Shown here: positions 41,334 through 52,700 of the stretch, piece after piece
How the letters are laid out: each line of letters starts with the position of its first letter
Numbering within the stretch: position 1 is the stretch's first letter
Source of the DNA: Vicingus sp036171675
Lineage (GTDB): Bacteria; Bacteroidota; Bacteroidia; Flavobacteriales_E; Vicingaceae
Assembly: GCA_036171675.1 (NCBI GenBank)
Contig: JAVHRO010000144.1
Location: forward strand, 1-64,000
Reading direction: 5' to 3'
Length of the DNA stretch: 64,000 nt
Program-made: the position numbers and the translations under genes
Notes under the pieces: generated by a model
Told to the model about the DNA's origin: nothing
The model's input: the letters and a program-made list of their open reading frames with translations, nothing else
Databases searched by the model: none

Positions 41334-42410
41334 TTATTTTACAATTGCTACCTTTTTCTGGAAAAACCCTAAATCGTTTTGTACTGTTATGAAATAAATT
41401 CCGTTTGGAATATTAGAAATATCAAAGTTGAATTTCGATTCATTTACAATTTTGGAAATAATTGTTTTTCCTTCAATTTGTAACAAACTTACTTTACTAG
41501 TGCCAACAGCATTTCCTAAATCCACATTTAATTCATTTTGGGCTGGATTTGGGTAAAAATTTACTTTAAAATTATCGTTTACAAGTTTTTTTACAGAGGT
41601 AGCATAACCCCAAATATCATGAATCCATTCAGGGTGATCAACATAAGGATTTCGATTATTTTGTATTGCATAAACACTATTATTCCTAGCCATTTCCTTT
41701 GCACTAACAGGGTCTATTGAATTCCATTCTAAAAACAACTCTTTTGCCCATGTAGAAAGGTCTGAACCAGAAAAAGGGTCTGCAGTCCATGTTGGAATTT
41801 CATCTTTATAACGGGTAGCCATGTAAAAATAAATTCTTGCAAAATCACCTTTGAATGAATCTATGGGTTCAAATACCGTTAACGCATATCCAGGTACAGC
41901 ACTAGATCCAAGTTTTGAGCCATTCATTGATATCCAAGAAGCAGTTGCAACATCGCCATAACAGAAATTGCTTCGTTTATTGTTTACATATCCATCGGTA
42001 GGTAACACATTATACAAATCAGAGTACATTGGGCTTGCTCCACTAAACCAACTTTGAGGCACACAATGTTCTCTATTGTAACAATCGGCTTCGGAATTGT
42101 AAGTTCCACATTGATTGGTGCCAAATGTAAACGTGTAAGGTGCTGTACCTCCAGGAATATCAGAATACATGTCCCAAACTTTTCCATCAACTCTAGCATC
42201 TGTTGAGGAATAACTTGTCCATAAACCTGTATAACTTACCCCACTATATCCAGCAGAAATAATGTCGTGTAATTTATTTTTGAGTGTAATTCCAGTTAAT
42301 CCAGCAGTTCCATTATAATATCCTGGAGGTATTTGAGAAAATAATATCCCAGAAGCAAAAAGAAATAGGAAAAGTAGTGTTATTCTCTTCATAAAGTAGA
42401 ATTTTTTCAT
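41334..42410 (-). CDS. Secreted endonuclease I family protein with T9SS sorting domain
   Basis: 358 residues (352 if ATG 42392, MKRITLLFLFLFA, is the start, which gives a cleaner signal peptide). The endonuclease I (EndA/NucM) domain spans about 25-265 with the active-site motif YNREHCVPQSWF and DLYNVLPTDGYVNNKRSN. The last 75 residues are a type A T9SS C-terminal sorting domain (FYPNPAQNELNVDLG, ISNIPNGIYFITVQND, KKVAIVK). It is exported across the outer membrane and probably degrades extracellular DNA. Confidence 0.93.
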   Translation of the reverse strand: MKKFYFMKRITLLFLFLFASGILFSQIPPGYYNGTAGLTGITLKNKLHDIISAGYSGVSYTGLWTSYSSTDARVDGKVWDMYSDIPGGTAPYTFTFGTNQCGTYNSEADCYNREHCVPQSWFSGASPMYSDLYNVLPTDGYVNNKRSNFCYGDVATASWISMNGSKLGSSAVPGYALTVFEPIDSFKGDFARIYFYMATRYKDEIPTWTADPFSGSDLSTWAKELFLEWNSIDPVSAKEMARNNSVYAIQNNRNPYVDHPEWIHDIWGYATSVKKLVNDNFKVNFYPNPAQNELNVDLGNAVGTSKVSLLQIEGKTIISKIVNESKFNFDISNIPNGIYFITVQNDLGFFQKKVAIVK

Positions 42411-42462
42411 GTAATAAATTTTAGATAAGTAAGCTGATTTAAGAAAAAAATGTGTCGATAAA

Positions 42463-43008
42463 TTAATTAGTTTTAAAACCTGGCAATTTTTTCATTAGAA
42501 AAGCAAAAATTAATGAATTAAAAAAACCCATAAACACCAGCCCAAACATAGTCCACATGGCTTGAAAATAGGGCGATAAAAAAGTTTTTATACTGTACAA
42601 CTGATTGGAGTAATTTGTAATGATATTCGCTTTAGATTCTTTTCCTGCTGAAATCATTTCTTTAATTGACGTATTTAAGGCATCAATTAAAGGAGCCTGT
42701 TTTATTTCAAAAAAAGTAGCGTCAATTTTTGCATAATATACATAAGTAATTAACGCTACCAAAATAGCAAAAAAAGATGCTGTTCTCGCTCCTGCTTTAA
42801 AGTCCTGTGAAAAATTGGTTTTATTATCTTGAATTATTTTGTTGCTTCTAATTCCAAAAAAAACCGTAACCAACAACAATAACATGTATATGTAGCGAAT
42901 ATAACCTTCCATATCGCCGTGTTGAATATTTAGCAAAAAAATTAATACTTTGATAATCAACGCAACTAAAGCAAATGTAATGGCTACTTGAAAAGGATTT
43001 TTAAACAT
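42463..43008 (-). CDS. DUF4199 membrane protein
   Basis: 181 residues with four predicted membrane helices (near 8-28, 38-55, 75-95, 148-172) and a soluble loop between the third and fourth, as in DUF4199 proteins of Bacteroidota. Function unknown. It lies 21 bp after rho and is probably co-transcribed with it. Confidence 0.82.
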   Translation of the reverse strand: MFKNPFQVAITFALVALIIKVLIFLLNIQHGDMEGYIRYIYMLLLLVTVFFGIRSNKIIQDNKTNFSQDFKAGARTASFFAILVALITYVYYAKIDATFFEIKQAPLIDALNTSIKEMISAGKESKANIITNYSNQLYSIKTFLSPYFQAMWTMFGLVFMGFFNSLIFAFLMKKLPGFKTN

Positions 43009-43029
43009 AATAAGATTTTATAACTTAAT

Positions 43030-44772
43030 TTAACCGTTCATTGAAGCTAAAAACTCTTCATTACTAACCGTTTTATTCATTCGGTCTCTTAAAAATTCCA
43101 TGGCTTCAACAGGGTTCATGTCGGCAATATAATTTCTTAAAATCCACATTCGTTGTGTGATATCTGCACCTAAAAGTAAATCTTCCCTACGTGTGCTAGA
43201 AGAAATAATATCAATAGCGGGATAAATTCTTCGGTTAGCAATTTTTCTATCCAATTGAAGTTCCATGTTACCTGTTCCTTTAAACTCTTCAAAAATTACT
43301 TCATCCATTTTTGAACCAGTCTCAGTTAATGCTGTTGAAATTATTGTTAATGAACCTCCATTTTCAATTTTTCTAGCTGCGCCAAAAAAACGTTTTGGTT
43401 TATGCAATGCGTTAGCATCAACACCACCAGAAAGTACTTTACCCGATGATGGAGAAACCGTGTTATATGCTCTAGCTAAACGGGTAATGGAATCCAAAAG
43501 TATGACTACATCATGACCACATTCAACCATTCGTTTGGCTTTTTCTAACACCAAGTTGGCAAGTTTAACATGTTTTTCTGCAGGTTCATCAAAAGTCGAT
43601 GCCACTACTTCAGCATCTACACTTCGTGCCATATCGGTTACCTCTTCTGGTCGTTCGTCAATTAGTAATATTAACAAATACACTTCTGGATGATTTTCGG
43701 CAATGGCATTAGCAATCTCTTTTAATAAGGTGGTTTTACCTGTTTTGGGTTGGGCAACAATCATACCTCGCTGTCCTTTACCAATAGGAGTAAATAAATC
43801 AATTACCCTGGTTGATAAGGTTGAATTTCTATGCCCAGTTAATCGTAGTTTTTCATTTGGAAAAATAGGTGTTAAATAGTCGAACGGAACCCTATCTCTA
43901 ACAAATGATGGTTCTCTATTGTTAATAGATTCAACTTTAATCAAAGGGAAATATTTTTCACCTTCTTTAGGAGGACGTACACTACCTCTAACGGTATCAC
44001 CAGTTTTTAATCCAAATAATTTAATTTGTGATTGAGAAACATAAATATCGTCAGGCGAATTTAAATAGTTGTAATCTGACGAACGTAAAAAACCATAACC
44101 ATCAGGCATAATTTCTAAAACACCTTCACTAATTACAATGTTGTCAAAACTAAAATATACTTCTTCTGCTTTTGGTTTTTGTTCTCTTTGCTCTTTATTT
44201 TCGTTATTGTTTTGTGGTTGATCGAATTGGTTGGGTTGATTTTCGTGTTCCATTCTTATTGATTGAACAGGAATTTCGGCAGGTATAGCAATAATGTCGT
44301 CTGGTTCTGACTCATTAAAATCAAACGCTGGTTGTGTTGGCTCTAATGTTGGTCGGATAATTTGATCTGTTGCTCTATTAGGTTTATGTTCAGGAAAAGA
44401 GCGTGATTTTTCAACTTTATTTAAAATTAATTCATCAACAATTGGTTTAACTTGTTCATTATCATTAACTATTGCATCTTTTCTAGTAGTAAACGCCAAT
44501 GGTTTAAAAATATCTTGGGCTTTATCAGAATCTAATGGAATTCTTTTTCTTTTAGGTTTTCCTCCAGTAGCACCATTTGAAGATCCTACAGGAATTCTTT
44601 TTTTAGGTTCTTCCTCTTTTTCTTTTGCCATAGGTGTTGTGTTTTGTTTTTCAAGAATTTGATTAATTAATTCCTCTTTTTTTAATTTATCCGATTTGTC
44701 AATTTTTAATTCTTGTGCTAATGAACGAAGTTCGGTAATTAGCTTTTTGTTTAATTCAATGCTATTGTACAT
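43030..44772 (-). CDS. rho: Transcription termination factor Rho
   Basis: 580 residues. The N-terminal SAP-like Rho_N (MYNSIELNKKLITELRSLAQ) is followed by a long polar insert (about 45-205, rich in K, E, P, N, Q) typical of Bacteroidota Rho, the RNA-binding cold-shock domain (EGVLEIMPDGYGFLRSSDYN), and the ATPase domain with Walker A QPKTGKTTL near 338 and LLIDERPEEVTDMARSV. The ATG at 44772 is used; ATG 44799 would add nine basic residues. Q-loop and R-loop parts (TGSKMDEVIFEEFKGTGNME) are intact. Confidence 0.96.
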   Translation of the reverse strand: MYNSIELNKKLITELRSLAQELKIDKSDKLKKEELINQILEKQNTTPMAKEKEEEPKKRIPVGSSNGATGGKPKRKRIPLDSDKAQDIFKPLAFTTRKDAIVNDNEQVKPIVDELILNKVEKSRSFPEHKPNRATDQIIRPTLEPTQPAFDFNESEPDDIIAIPAEIPVQSIRMEHENQPNQFDQPQNNNENKEQREQKPKAEEVYFSFDNIVISEGVLEIMPDGYGFLRSSDYNYLNSPDDIYVSQSQIKLFGLKTGDTVRGSVRPPKEGEKYFPLIKVESINNREPSFVRDRVPFDYLTPIFPNEKLRLTGHRNSTLSTRVIDLFTPIGKGQRGMIVAQPKTGKTTLLKEIANAIAENHPEVYLLILLIDERPEEVTDMARSVDAEVVASTFDEPAEKHVKLANLVLEKAKRMVECGHDVVILLDSITRLARAYNTVSPSSGKVLSGGVDANALHKPKRFFGAARKIENGGSLTIISTALTETGSKMDEVIFEEFKGTGNMELQLDRKIANRRIYPAIDIISSSTRREDLLLGADITQRMWILRNYIADMNPVEAMEFLRDRMNKTVSNEEFLASMNG

Positions 44773-44999
44773 GTATTTTTGAAATTTCTTTTTTTGCATT
44801 TTGTATAATAACTTCTAGCGAAGAATGTAATTATGTTAAATGTTTATAAGAGTTTGATTAATTTTTTTTAACAATAAAAACTGTTGATTTTTTTATACCT
44901 ATCAGGAGTCTGATGTTGCAATAGTACGAATAATATTGAATTAATAACAAATAATTTGTTTTTTTTTGAGTTGATCCTCTTCCTGCTATTTAAAAGCAA

Positions 45000-46505
45000 T
45001 TATTGGGTTAAAAAATATTTGGCATTTACCTCATTGTAGTTTTTTCTCCAACTTAATGCTGCTTCTAAATAAATATGTTCTAAAATCGGCTTATCATCTT
45101 CTAGAACTATAGCGTTTTCCATGTTAGGTTCCATTAAATTTATTTTAATATTTTCGTTTGGTGGGGTTATGTTTAAATTATTTGAGCCACAAAAAAACAA
45201 CAAGTTTCTATATTGTTCTTCCCCTGGTGTAGCATACAAATCAACTTTATATCCTGACGTTGTTAATGTTTTTAATATTGACCGAGCTGCCAAACCTTTA
45301 TTTCCACTAATAAACCCATAAAAATTGATAATCAAAATACCATTATCTTTAAGTTGTCGTCTAATTTCGGTAAACGCTTCTTTGGTCATTAAATGTACTG
45401 GTGGAGTTTCGCTGTGGTATAAATCGTATATTATAACATCGTATTTATTTTTTGTTGTATTTAAAAAATGCCTTGCATCATCAACAACTACAGAAGCCTT
45501 GTTATCAATATAAAAATATTTTTTTGCAATTTTTTCAATTCGTTGGTCAATTTCAACTACATCAACATTAGCGTTGTGTTTAACCAGCTGTTTAAATAAA
45601 GTTCCGCCACCTAAACCTAATAACAGTGTTTCTTTTCCATTGGTATAAGAAGGAATAATTCCAGTTAATACGCTAACATAATCCCAATAACTTTCTTCTG
45701 GATTATCTTTATCCATAATGGTTTGAGAAATGTTATTCACCATTAATTCTCGGTAGGGTTTTAGTTTATTTTCTTTAGGATTGAACAACATCCTGTCTAC
45801 AACTTTTAATTCTCCTAAAATCCCGTCAGATTGATAAATTATTTCTTTATTTACGTGATTAGAAAAATTAAAACCTGACATTGTAAGAAGAGCTAAAATC
45901 AATGATTTAATATTAAAAACCTTAAATATCAAGGAGATTAAAAGCGAAGTAAATACAATTATCAATCCATATACATTTAACGTTTTTTCAATTCCAAAAT
46001 TAGGCATGGTATAAAATCCAACAAAAAAAGTAGTGATAATTCCTCCAAATGTTGATACAGCGTAGATTGTTCCGCTACTTTTTCCTGAATTTGTAGCTTG
46101 TTTGGTTAAATAATTTATGATTAATGGAGATGTCGCTCCAAACAAGACTAAAGGAAGAAATAAAAAACTTAACAAGGAAACAATGGTGCCTTTTACTAGG
46201 CTATAATTAATTGCAATTGGCAACATTAATTTACAAATAAAAGGAATAATAGAAACGAGACCACCAGCTGTAAGCATTAACCAAAAAATGGTACTCACAT
46301 TTTTATTTTTTATGGATAAATAACCACCTAGATAATACCCTGTCATTAGTGCAGTTAATGTAATTCCTAAAACAGCGGCCCAAACGTAAATAGACGTACC
46401 AAAATAGGGTGACAAAATTTTTGCACCACACAACTCAACACACATTACAGCACCGCCCTCAATAAAGGCTAAAAAAAACAACAGTTTTATTAAATTTTTG
46501 GTCAT
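45000..46505 (-). CDS. Membrane-fused spermidine synthase-like protein
   Basis: 501 residues: six or seven membrane helices in the first 215 residues (GAKILSPYFGTSIYVWAAVL, a pattern of fused MFS/spermidine synthases), then a spermidine-synthase-type Rossmann domain with LLGLGGGTLFKQLV near 293, VDVVEIDQRIEKIAKKYF and VVDDARHFLNTTKNKYDVII. The aminopropyl-transfer signature is only partly kept, so the reaction may not be spermidine synthesis. A single gene. Confidence 0.85.
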   Translation of the reverse strand: MTKNLIKLLFFLAFIEGGAVMCVELCGAKILSPYFGTSIYVWAAVLGITLTALMTGYYLGGYLSIKNKNVSTIFWLMLTAGGLVSIIPFICKLMLPIAINYSLVKGTIVSLLSFLFLPLVLFGATSPLIINYLTKQATNSGKSSGTIYAVSTFGGIITTFFVGFYTMPNFGIEKTLNVYGLIIVFTSLLISLIFKVFNIKSLILALLTMSGFNFSNHVNKEIIYQSDGILGELKVVDRMLFNPKENKLKPYRELMVNNISQTIMDKDNPEESYWDYVSVLTGIIPSYTNGKETLLLGLGGGTLFKQLVKHNANVDVVEIDQRIEKIAKKYFYIDNKASVVVDDARHFLNTTKNKYDVIIYDLYHSETPPVHLMTKEAFTEIRRQLKDNGILIINFYGFISGNKGLAARSILKTLTTSGYKVDLYATPGEEQYRNLLFFCGSNNLNITPPNENIKINLMEPNMENAIVLEDDKPILEHIYLEAALSWRKNYNEVNAKYFLTQ

Positions 46506-46636
46506 AAAAATTCTTACACTTCGTATAAATTATCTGCTTAATTAGTAATATAATAATCTTTAATTATTCATAAGTTTTTTTGACTCAAATTCACAAAAAA
46601 CAAGCTACCTGGATACAACTCTTCCTTTTTTTTATT

Positions 46637-47776
46637 TTACTCCAACCTCTTATAATACACCAAACTATCTTGGATAAGTTCTGGATGGAATATTTTTATT
46701 AAATCGGCTAAAATCAATTGTGGATTTATTACTCCAGACTCCCAGTAATCATTTCCACTTTTGGCATTTACTTTTAAATTGTTGTTGAACACATTACCCG
46801 TTTTTACAGATTTAAAGGAGTTTAATTTAGCATCAACATTGGTAATTTCTTTGATAGAATTAAAGGTATTTACATTTAACCAATAATCAGCATTTAAGGC
46901 TTTATCGATAATAACCTCTTTATCTACAATAAAACTCGTGGTTTCTTGATTGTCTGCCCACAAATAATTAGCGCCAGCATCGGCAAACAATTGTGCTTGA
47001 AACGATTTTCCTCCAGCCAAATACCAAGTACCATTCCATGGCATACCTACAAAAACAGTGGGTTTGTTTTTAACACCTTTGGTCAATTCAGTTAGTTTGT
47101 TGTATTGAGTTTCTATGTTGTTATAAATAACATCACCCAACGAATCTTTGTCGTAAAATGCAGCCACAAATTTTATCCATTCTGCTTTCCCCAATGGGTG
47201 ATTTTCCATGTATTCGGCATTCAATACCACATTTAACCCAAGCGTTTTAAACTTGTTTAACTGATTGTTTGCCGTTTCGTCAATACCAAAAGTCATAATG
47301 AGGTCAGGCTTTAAATCAATTAATAGTTCGTAATTTATCATTTGGTTGTTGCCAACTTCTTTTATCGCATTTTTTTTAATTTTATTTACCACTGTTTTGT
47401 TGCTCACAAAATCGCAACCCGACAATCCTTTAATGGAATTGAGTGCTCCTATCTTATCAATAAATACAATATGAGTTAAACTAAAACAGACTATTGATTT
47501 AATGGGTATTTTGATAAAAGTAGCGTTCTCAAAGCCTTGTGGTTTCTCGTTTTTGTACAACACATATTGGTGTGTCGTTTTTTCGCCTTTCCAACTATTT
47601 TTAAGTGTAATTACTTTAAAATCATCACCTTTTTCAATACTAAAACCTTTGGCATAATTTAAGTTGACATTGATTAATTTTTGACTATTATCTTCATTTT
47701 TAATTGTGTAATTTGTACAACTAACCATAATGGTGAACAAAACCAATGTTGAAAATAAATTAAGTATTCGTATCAT
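46637..47776 (-). CDS. Iron/B12-type ABC transporter substrate-binding lipoprotein
   Basis: 379 residues with lipobox VSC (MIRILNLFSTLVLFTIMVSC). Two-lobe class III binding protein (BtuF/FepB/FhuD-like): SLTHIVFIDKIGALNSIKGL, LLIDLKPDLIMTFGIDETA, GMPWNGTWYLAGGKSFQAQL, and the long connecting helix. It binds a siderophore, heme or cobalamin; none can be chosen. No permease or ATPase gene follows in the window; it is the last gene of the group headed by the 1427-residue protein, overlapping its neighbour by 1 bp. Confidence 0.86.
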   Translation of the reverse strand: MIRILNLFSTLVLFTIMVSCTNYTIKNEDNSQKLINVNLNYAKGFSIEKGDDFKVITLKNSWKGEKTTHQYVLYKNEKPQGFENATFIKIPIKSIVCFSLTHIVFIDKIGALNSIKGLSGCDFVSNKTVVNKIKKNAIKEVGNNQMINYELLIDLKPDLIMTFGIDETANNQLNKFKTLGLNVVLNAEYMENHPLGKAEWIKFVAAFYDKDSLGDVIYNNIETQYNKLTELTKGVKNKPTVFVGMPWNGTWYLAGGKSFQAQLFADAGANYLWADNQETTSFIVDKEVIIDKALNADYWLNVNTFNSIKEITNVDAKLNSFKSVKTGNVFNNNLKVNAKSGNDYWESGVINPQLILADLIKIFHPELIQDSLVYYKRLE

Positions 47777-48699
47777 TATTCAAATCTCTTTAGTTGGTTG
47801 CTCTCAAACGTCCATTCGGGAGTTATAATTTTATCTTTACATGCTTCAATACTATACCATGGACTTAATTCGTTATTCAACGGATTTTTTAAAACATGTA
47901 TATTTTGTGCTGGCATATAACTTTGAGCAATCATAAAACATTTATCGCCAGTTTTAGCTTTTATTGCCAAATCAACCACAATTACAGCATGACCAGGAAA
48001 TCCACCATAAATAAATACATCTCCAATTTGCATATCGCTAATGTTAACCGATTTAAGTTCTTTACTTAACGAGGAAGTTCCTGCATAAGTAAAAATGTTG
48101 TTCATGTACTTTTTAAAACTAACATAGGAGGCATCGTTTTGAGAGGCTACCCAAACTACTTTATCTCCTTTTACTTTTGGAAAATATCCACTGCACCATT
48201 TACTAAAAGCAATTGCGGCTCCACTGGTATAATTAAACTTAATTTTTGATAGTTGTTTACTCGCAAATAAATATTCAGCTCTCAGCCTCATAACAGCATC
48301 GGCACACTGTTGTAAATCTTTGTTGCCAACATCTATGTTGATTACCTTATGTTGAGCATTCTGATTACGTTTTTTACTGCCATTATACAAATAAACTGTA
48401 TTATCGGAAGTTTTAATTGGTAAATGTTGCAACCAAGCACCAAATGAATTGATAGAAGAACCCACTCTTTTATATGAAGTTGGTGTCGCTACCAAATTTA
48501 TTAATGCTTCACGAAAGTTATAATTAGTCAACCAAGTATAATGATAGTTTGTAGAATCAATGGTTTCAACTTTCGAGGAATACCCTTCCAACAACCCCTT
48601 GAAATTGTTATCAGCACTAGCTTTATTTGGTTGACATGAAGTAGTAAAAAAACATAAAATAACAGCTAAAAGAAGATGTACTGCTGTTTTAATTATCAT
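47776..48699 (-). CDS. DUF4846 domain lipoprotein
   Basis: 307 residues with lipobox TTSC (Cys22). The DUF4846 core is clear: LPIKTSDNTVYLYNGSKKRN, QCADAVMRLRAEYLF, FSKWCSGYFP, and GDVFIYGGFPGHAVIVVDLA. The GFPGHAVIV segment with an earlier Cys resembles an NlpC/P60- or transglutaminase-like active site, but catalysis is not proven. It lies between a binding protein and a beta-rich secreted protein in one operon. Confidence 0.85.
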   Translation of the reverse strand: MIIKTAVHLLLAVILCFFTTSCQPNKASADNNFKGLLEGYSSKVETIDSTNYHYTWLTNYNFREALINLVATPTSYKRVGSSINSFGAWLQHLPIKTSDNTVYLYNGSKKRNQNAQHKVINIDVGNKDLQQCADAVMRLRAEYLFASKQLSKIKFNYTSGAAIAFSKWCSGYFPKVKGDKVVWVASQNDASYVSFKKYMNNIFTYAGTSSLSKELKSVNISDMQIGDVFIYGGFPGHAVIVVDLAIKAKTGDKCFMIAQSYMPAQNIHVLKNPLNNELSPWYSIEACKDKIITPEWTFESNQLKRFE

Positions 48700-48701
48700 G
48701 G

Positions 48702-49688
48702 CTATTTCACGCTTAAATTAACAGAATAAAATCCCGTATTAGATGCATTGTAAACGGTTTCATAAATAGAAATATACAACATACCAGTAGTGGTAGCTTT
48801 TCCGTTGTAATTTGCTCCTGCCTTGGTAACCACTCCAGCGTCGCCAATTTTAAAAACCACGTTTCCGTATGATGGAAAAGTAGACGAACTATAGCTATCT
48901 ACATAATCTTCGGTACCCATACTTTTTGTAGAGCCATCTGGTTTATACTGGTTGTTTGACAAACTTGCCAACGTAATTTCGCCGGTGGCAGAAATATTGA
49001 TTGTTTGTCCGGGTTTTATCATTATCCCTGTTTTTAACCAACCGCCCGTTTGATTACCGCTTATGTGTGTTGAAGCCAATAATTTAAACGTTTTACTATC
49101 TGAATTCGCTTGATCGTAATACGAAACATCAATTTTTTGAATTTTTTCTCTAGGAATGGTTAACGTGCCATAATTGGTTTTTAATTCAATCGAAGTAAAC
49201 TCATAAATTCCACCCATGTTGTATTCGTAATCAATGGTAATGATATCCTTTGTTTTGTATGTATTGCCAACACCATTAACTGCTTTTAACTCAGCCAACG
49301 CATTGGTCAACGTATAATCGGTATAACTACTCGGCTCATATGTTCCAGAAAAAATAACTTCTTCAAGTACTGGTATTGCTCCTTGACTTAAACTTATTAA
49401 CGAGCTGTATGCTTTGCTTCTCATTTCTTCATTAGAATTAAGCAATTGTTTAGCAAGGTTAATAATATTGTCTTTTTGACCATTGTCAGGTTTAACACCC
49501 AACTCAATAGCAGTAACATTTTTAATTGGTATATCTAATTTTCCGTAGGTAGTAGACAATACCACATTGTTTACTTTTGATGTTCCTGTAACAATATTTC
49601 CATCTTTTAATGTTAATGTAAATTCTGTTCTACTCTGTGAATAGCACCAGTTTGAAAATAACAAGGTAATGATTAATAAAGCTTTCAT
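48702..49688 (-). CDS. Secreted beta-rich protein of unknown function
   Basis: 328 residues. A signal peptide (MKALLIITLLFSNWCYSQ) precedes two copies of a short SH3-like segment seen in LTLKDGNIVTGTSKV and TSIELKTNYGTLTIPREKIQ, separated by a helical stretch. The C-terminal part (about 215-328) resembles LecA/PA-IL-like jelly-roll domains (HISGNQTGGWLKTGIMIKPG; TTGMLYISIYETVYNASNTG). It might bind carbohydrate at the cell surface. Two bp separate it from the DUF4846 gene. Confidence 0.6.
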   Translation of the reverse strand: MKALLIITLLFSNWCYSQSRTEFTLTLKDGNIVTGTSKVNNVVLSTTYGKLDIPIKNVTAIELGVKPDNGQKDNIINLAKQLLNSNEEMRSKAYSSLISLSQGAIPVLEEVIFSGTYEPSSYTDYTLTNALAELKAVNGVGNTYKTKDIITIDYEYNMGGIYEFTSIELKTNYGTLTIPREKIQKIDVSYYDQANSDSKTFKLLASTHISGNQTGGWLKTGIMIKPGQTINISATGEITLASLSNNQYKPDGSTKSMGTEDYVDSYSSSTFPSYGNVVFKIGDAGVVTKAGANYNGKATTTGMLYISIYETVYNASNTGFYSVNLSVK

Positions 49689-49735
49689 TTCTTTAAATTT
49701 ATTATTGTAATAGTCGGTTGATTATTAGAATTAGA

Positions 49736-52700
49736 TTATTCTTCAATAGACTCTAATTTCCAAAGTGTTTCAGTGATATTGTAACCATTTTTGGTATAAA
49801 AAGTTCCACCCCATTTGTAAAATATTTTTTGGTAAACATCGACATGTTTTCCAGTAACTTTAATTCTTTTTAGAATTATAGCATTTCCTTCCTCAGCCGA
49901 TTCTTCGGTAATTCCTTGTGGATATTTGTTCGCTAACTCCAGATTTTCGCTTGGTTTTAGTTCACCAGTATACACCTCATTTGGTTTAACATTTCTTATT
50001 TTTTGATAGGATAACTCCGTCATATCAGCTAAAAATTGGGTATTTCTACTTCTGTCATTTTCTAGTTTTTCATAGAATCGAAGGTATGATTCAGCATTCG
50101 ATTTTTCTAACGCTTTTTTATCTTCAGCTATTTTTTCAATTTGTAGTTTAACAGCTTGGTTATTTTCACTATGCTTGTCAACCCTTTCTTTTTCAATTGC
50201 AGCCAAATCATCTTTATAGCCTTGTAAATAGGCTGTTTTGGATATGTAATTATCTGCTTGTTTTTTTGCACTTACATTAATTTCCGATTGGTAATTTTCT
50301 ACTTCTCGTAATTTTTCATGACGTTTATTGGTTGCAAAATCAATTCGGGCTCGTTCAAGAATTTCTATAGTTTGCTTATAAGAAGCAATGGTTGCAGCAT
50401 TTAACTCAAAAAATTTGGTAGCATCCAATTGCTTTTGATGGATTTCTTTAACCATCGCTACTAAGCTATCTTGATTGTATTGTCGTTTACTTTTTGATTT
50501 AGCAATTAAATCAGCTTCTTGATCGGCAAGTTGTTTGGCATAATCAGCAACGACTAATTCTCTAGCTTTTCTTCTACTTTCGGCTAAATCAATATCGTCT
50601 TTAATTTTTACAGCCAATTGATTTATATCTGATGCATTTTGAGCTCTTTTTGCATTAGCATTTTCTTGAAGAACAGCATTGTATTCGATAACACCATCAG
50701 CAAAAGCATACAATTCTTGTACCTTTTCTTGAAGTTGTTTATCTTGACTGTTATTGAAAAGTTTAATATTTTCTTCGGTTTGTTTTAATTCAGCTTGGGC
50801 AGCTTGTCGTTTACTTTCTGAATTCGAAATTAAATCCTTTTGTGCCGCTTCTTGTTGGGCTGTTTCTTCTTTCATTTTTTCAAAATTTTCAGCATGCATC
50901 TTGTCTGCCTCCTCATATTTTGTTTTAAGATCGGCACTCAAATTTTCTAAATCATTTTGTGCAGATTTTCTTTTGTCGTATGACGAAGAAATTCTAATTT
51001 CTTCTTGACTACCAATTTCAGCTTTATATTTATCGATAGCGGCACCTTTGTCTGCTTCTCTGTTTTTCAACGATTCAGCAATCATGGCTTCTAATTCTTT
51101 TTCTTTGGCATCGGTAATTTTTACACGTGGACCAGTAGGGTCGTTATTTACCACAATCGTTTCATTTGCCTGATTGTTGAGTTTTTCGATTTCAGCTAAT
51201 TGTTCCTTTGGATATTTTTCGTTTGCATAAAGACCAATAGCCTGCTCATAATTGGATTTCGCATCAGTCAATTTTTTAAATCTAAAAGCTCTATCCCCAT
51301 CGTAAATTAGTTTATTGTATTTTTCCTTTTTTTGTTTCTCCGCTTGCAACTGAGCTTTGCTATCTTTATCCTTACGATCTAATTCATCCATTAAAGCCGT
51401 TATTTCTGCAATTTTTTGTGGTGGATAGGTTTCTGAAGGTTCCAAATTAGATGCTTCATTTAATAAATTTATTGCATCACGATAGGCTTTTTTATCAAAT
51501 GAGGCGTCAGCTTGTTTAATTAATGAATTGTATTTATCATTTTTTTGTTTAAGAGCATTGTTTGCCAATTTTTCTTCCTCTGCTTTTTTTGTTAATTCGG
51601 CTAAAAGGTTATCTATTTCTGCGATTCTTCCTTTTGGATAAGTTTCATTTGCTTTAACGTTAAGCGCTTGTTTATAATTTAATTTAGCATTTACATAATC
51701 TTTTGAATTAAAATAGCCATCCGCTGAAGCAATTAAAGCGTTGTATTTTTCATTCACCGTTTTTTCAGCTAATGAAGCATTTTCTTTGTCAGCAGCCAAT
51801 CTTGCCAACAATGCATCTATTTCTTGTATTTTTGTTTTAGGATATTTCTCTTCAGGAATTATGGTTGAAGCTTCATTGTATTTTACCTTGGCTTCTTCAT
51901 ACTTTTTTGCTAAATATTCACCATCTGCTTGAGCTATTACAGCAGCATAATATTCACGCTTTTTACGATTTGCTTCTGCAGCTAATTTGTCATCATCCGA
52001 TTTTTTAGCTAAATCAGCCAAAAGCTTATTGATTTCAATGATTTTATCTTTTGGATATTGTTCGTCCTTTTTTAATGCAGACGCGTCTGTATATTTTGTT
52101 TTTGCATTTTGATAATTTGTAGTGCTAAAATCATTATCGGCAGAAGCAATTAATTTATTGTATCTATCATTAATTTCTTTTTCTGTAGCACTTGCTTTGT
52201 CTTCTAATGCTTTTTTAGCTGCAAGGTCGGCCAAAATTTTGTCTATTTCTAATAACTTATCCTTTGGATACTTTTCGGTTGACTTAATTCCAATTGCTTG
52301 ATTATAATTTGATTTTGCGTCGACATAGTTTTTTGAAGTAAAACTTTTATCGGCTGCAGCAATAAATGTATTATATTTTTCAGTTTTTTCTTTATCCGCC
52401 AACATTGAAGATTCTTCAGCAGCTTTCTTTTTTGCCAGGTCAGCCAAAATTGTTTCTATTTCTGCTATTTTATCTTTTGGATATTTTTCGGCTGATTTAA
52501 TTCCTATAGCAGTTTGATAGGATTGCTTGGCTTCTTCATATTTTTTCAAACCCATCGATTTATCTCCACTGGTAATTGCAGCTAAATAAGCGGCATCTTT
52601 CTGTTTAGCATCAGCATCTTTACTAGCAAGGTTATCTAAAATTGATTTGATTTCGGCAAGTTTATCTTTTGGATATTTTTCTGAAGATTTTAACGTGCTG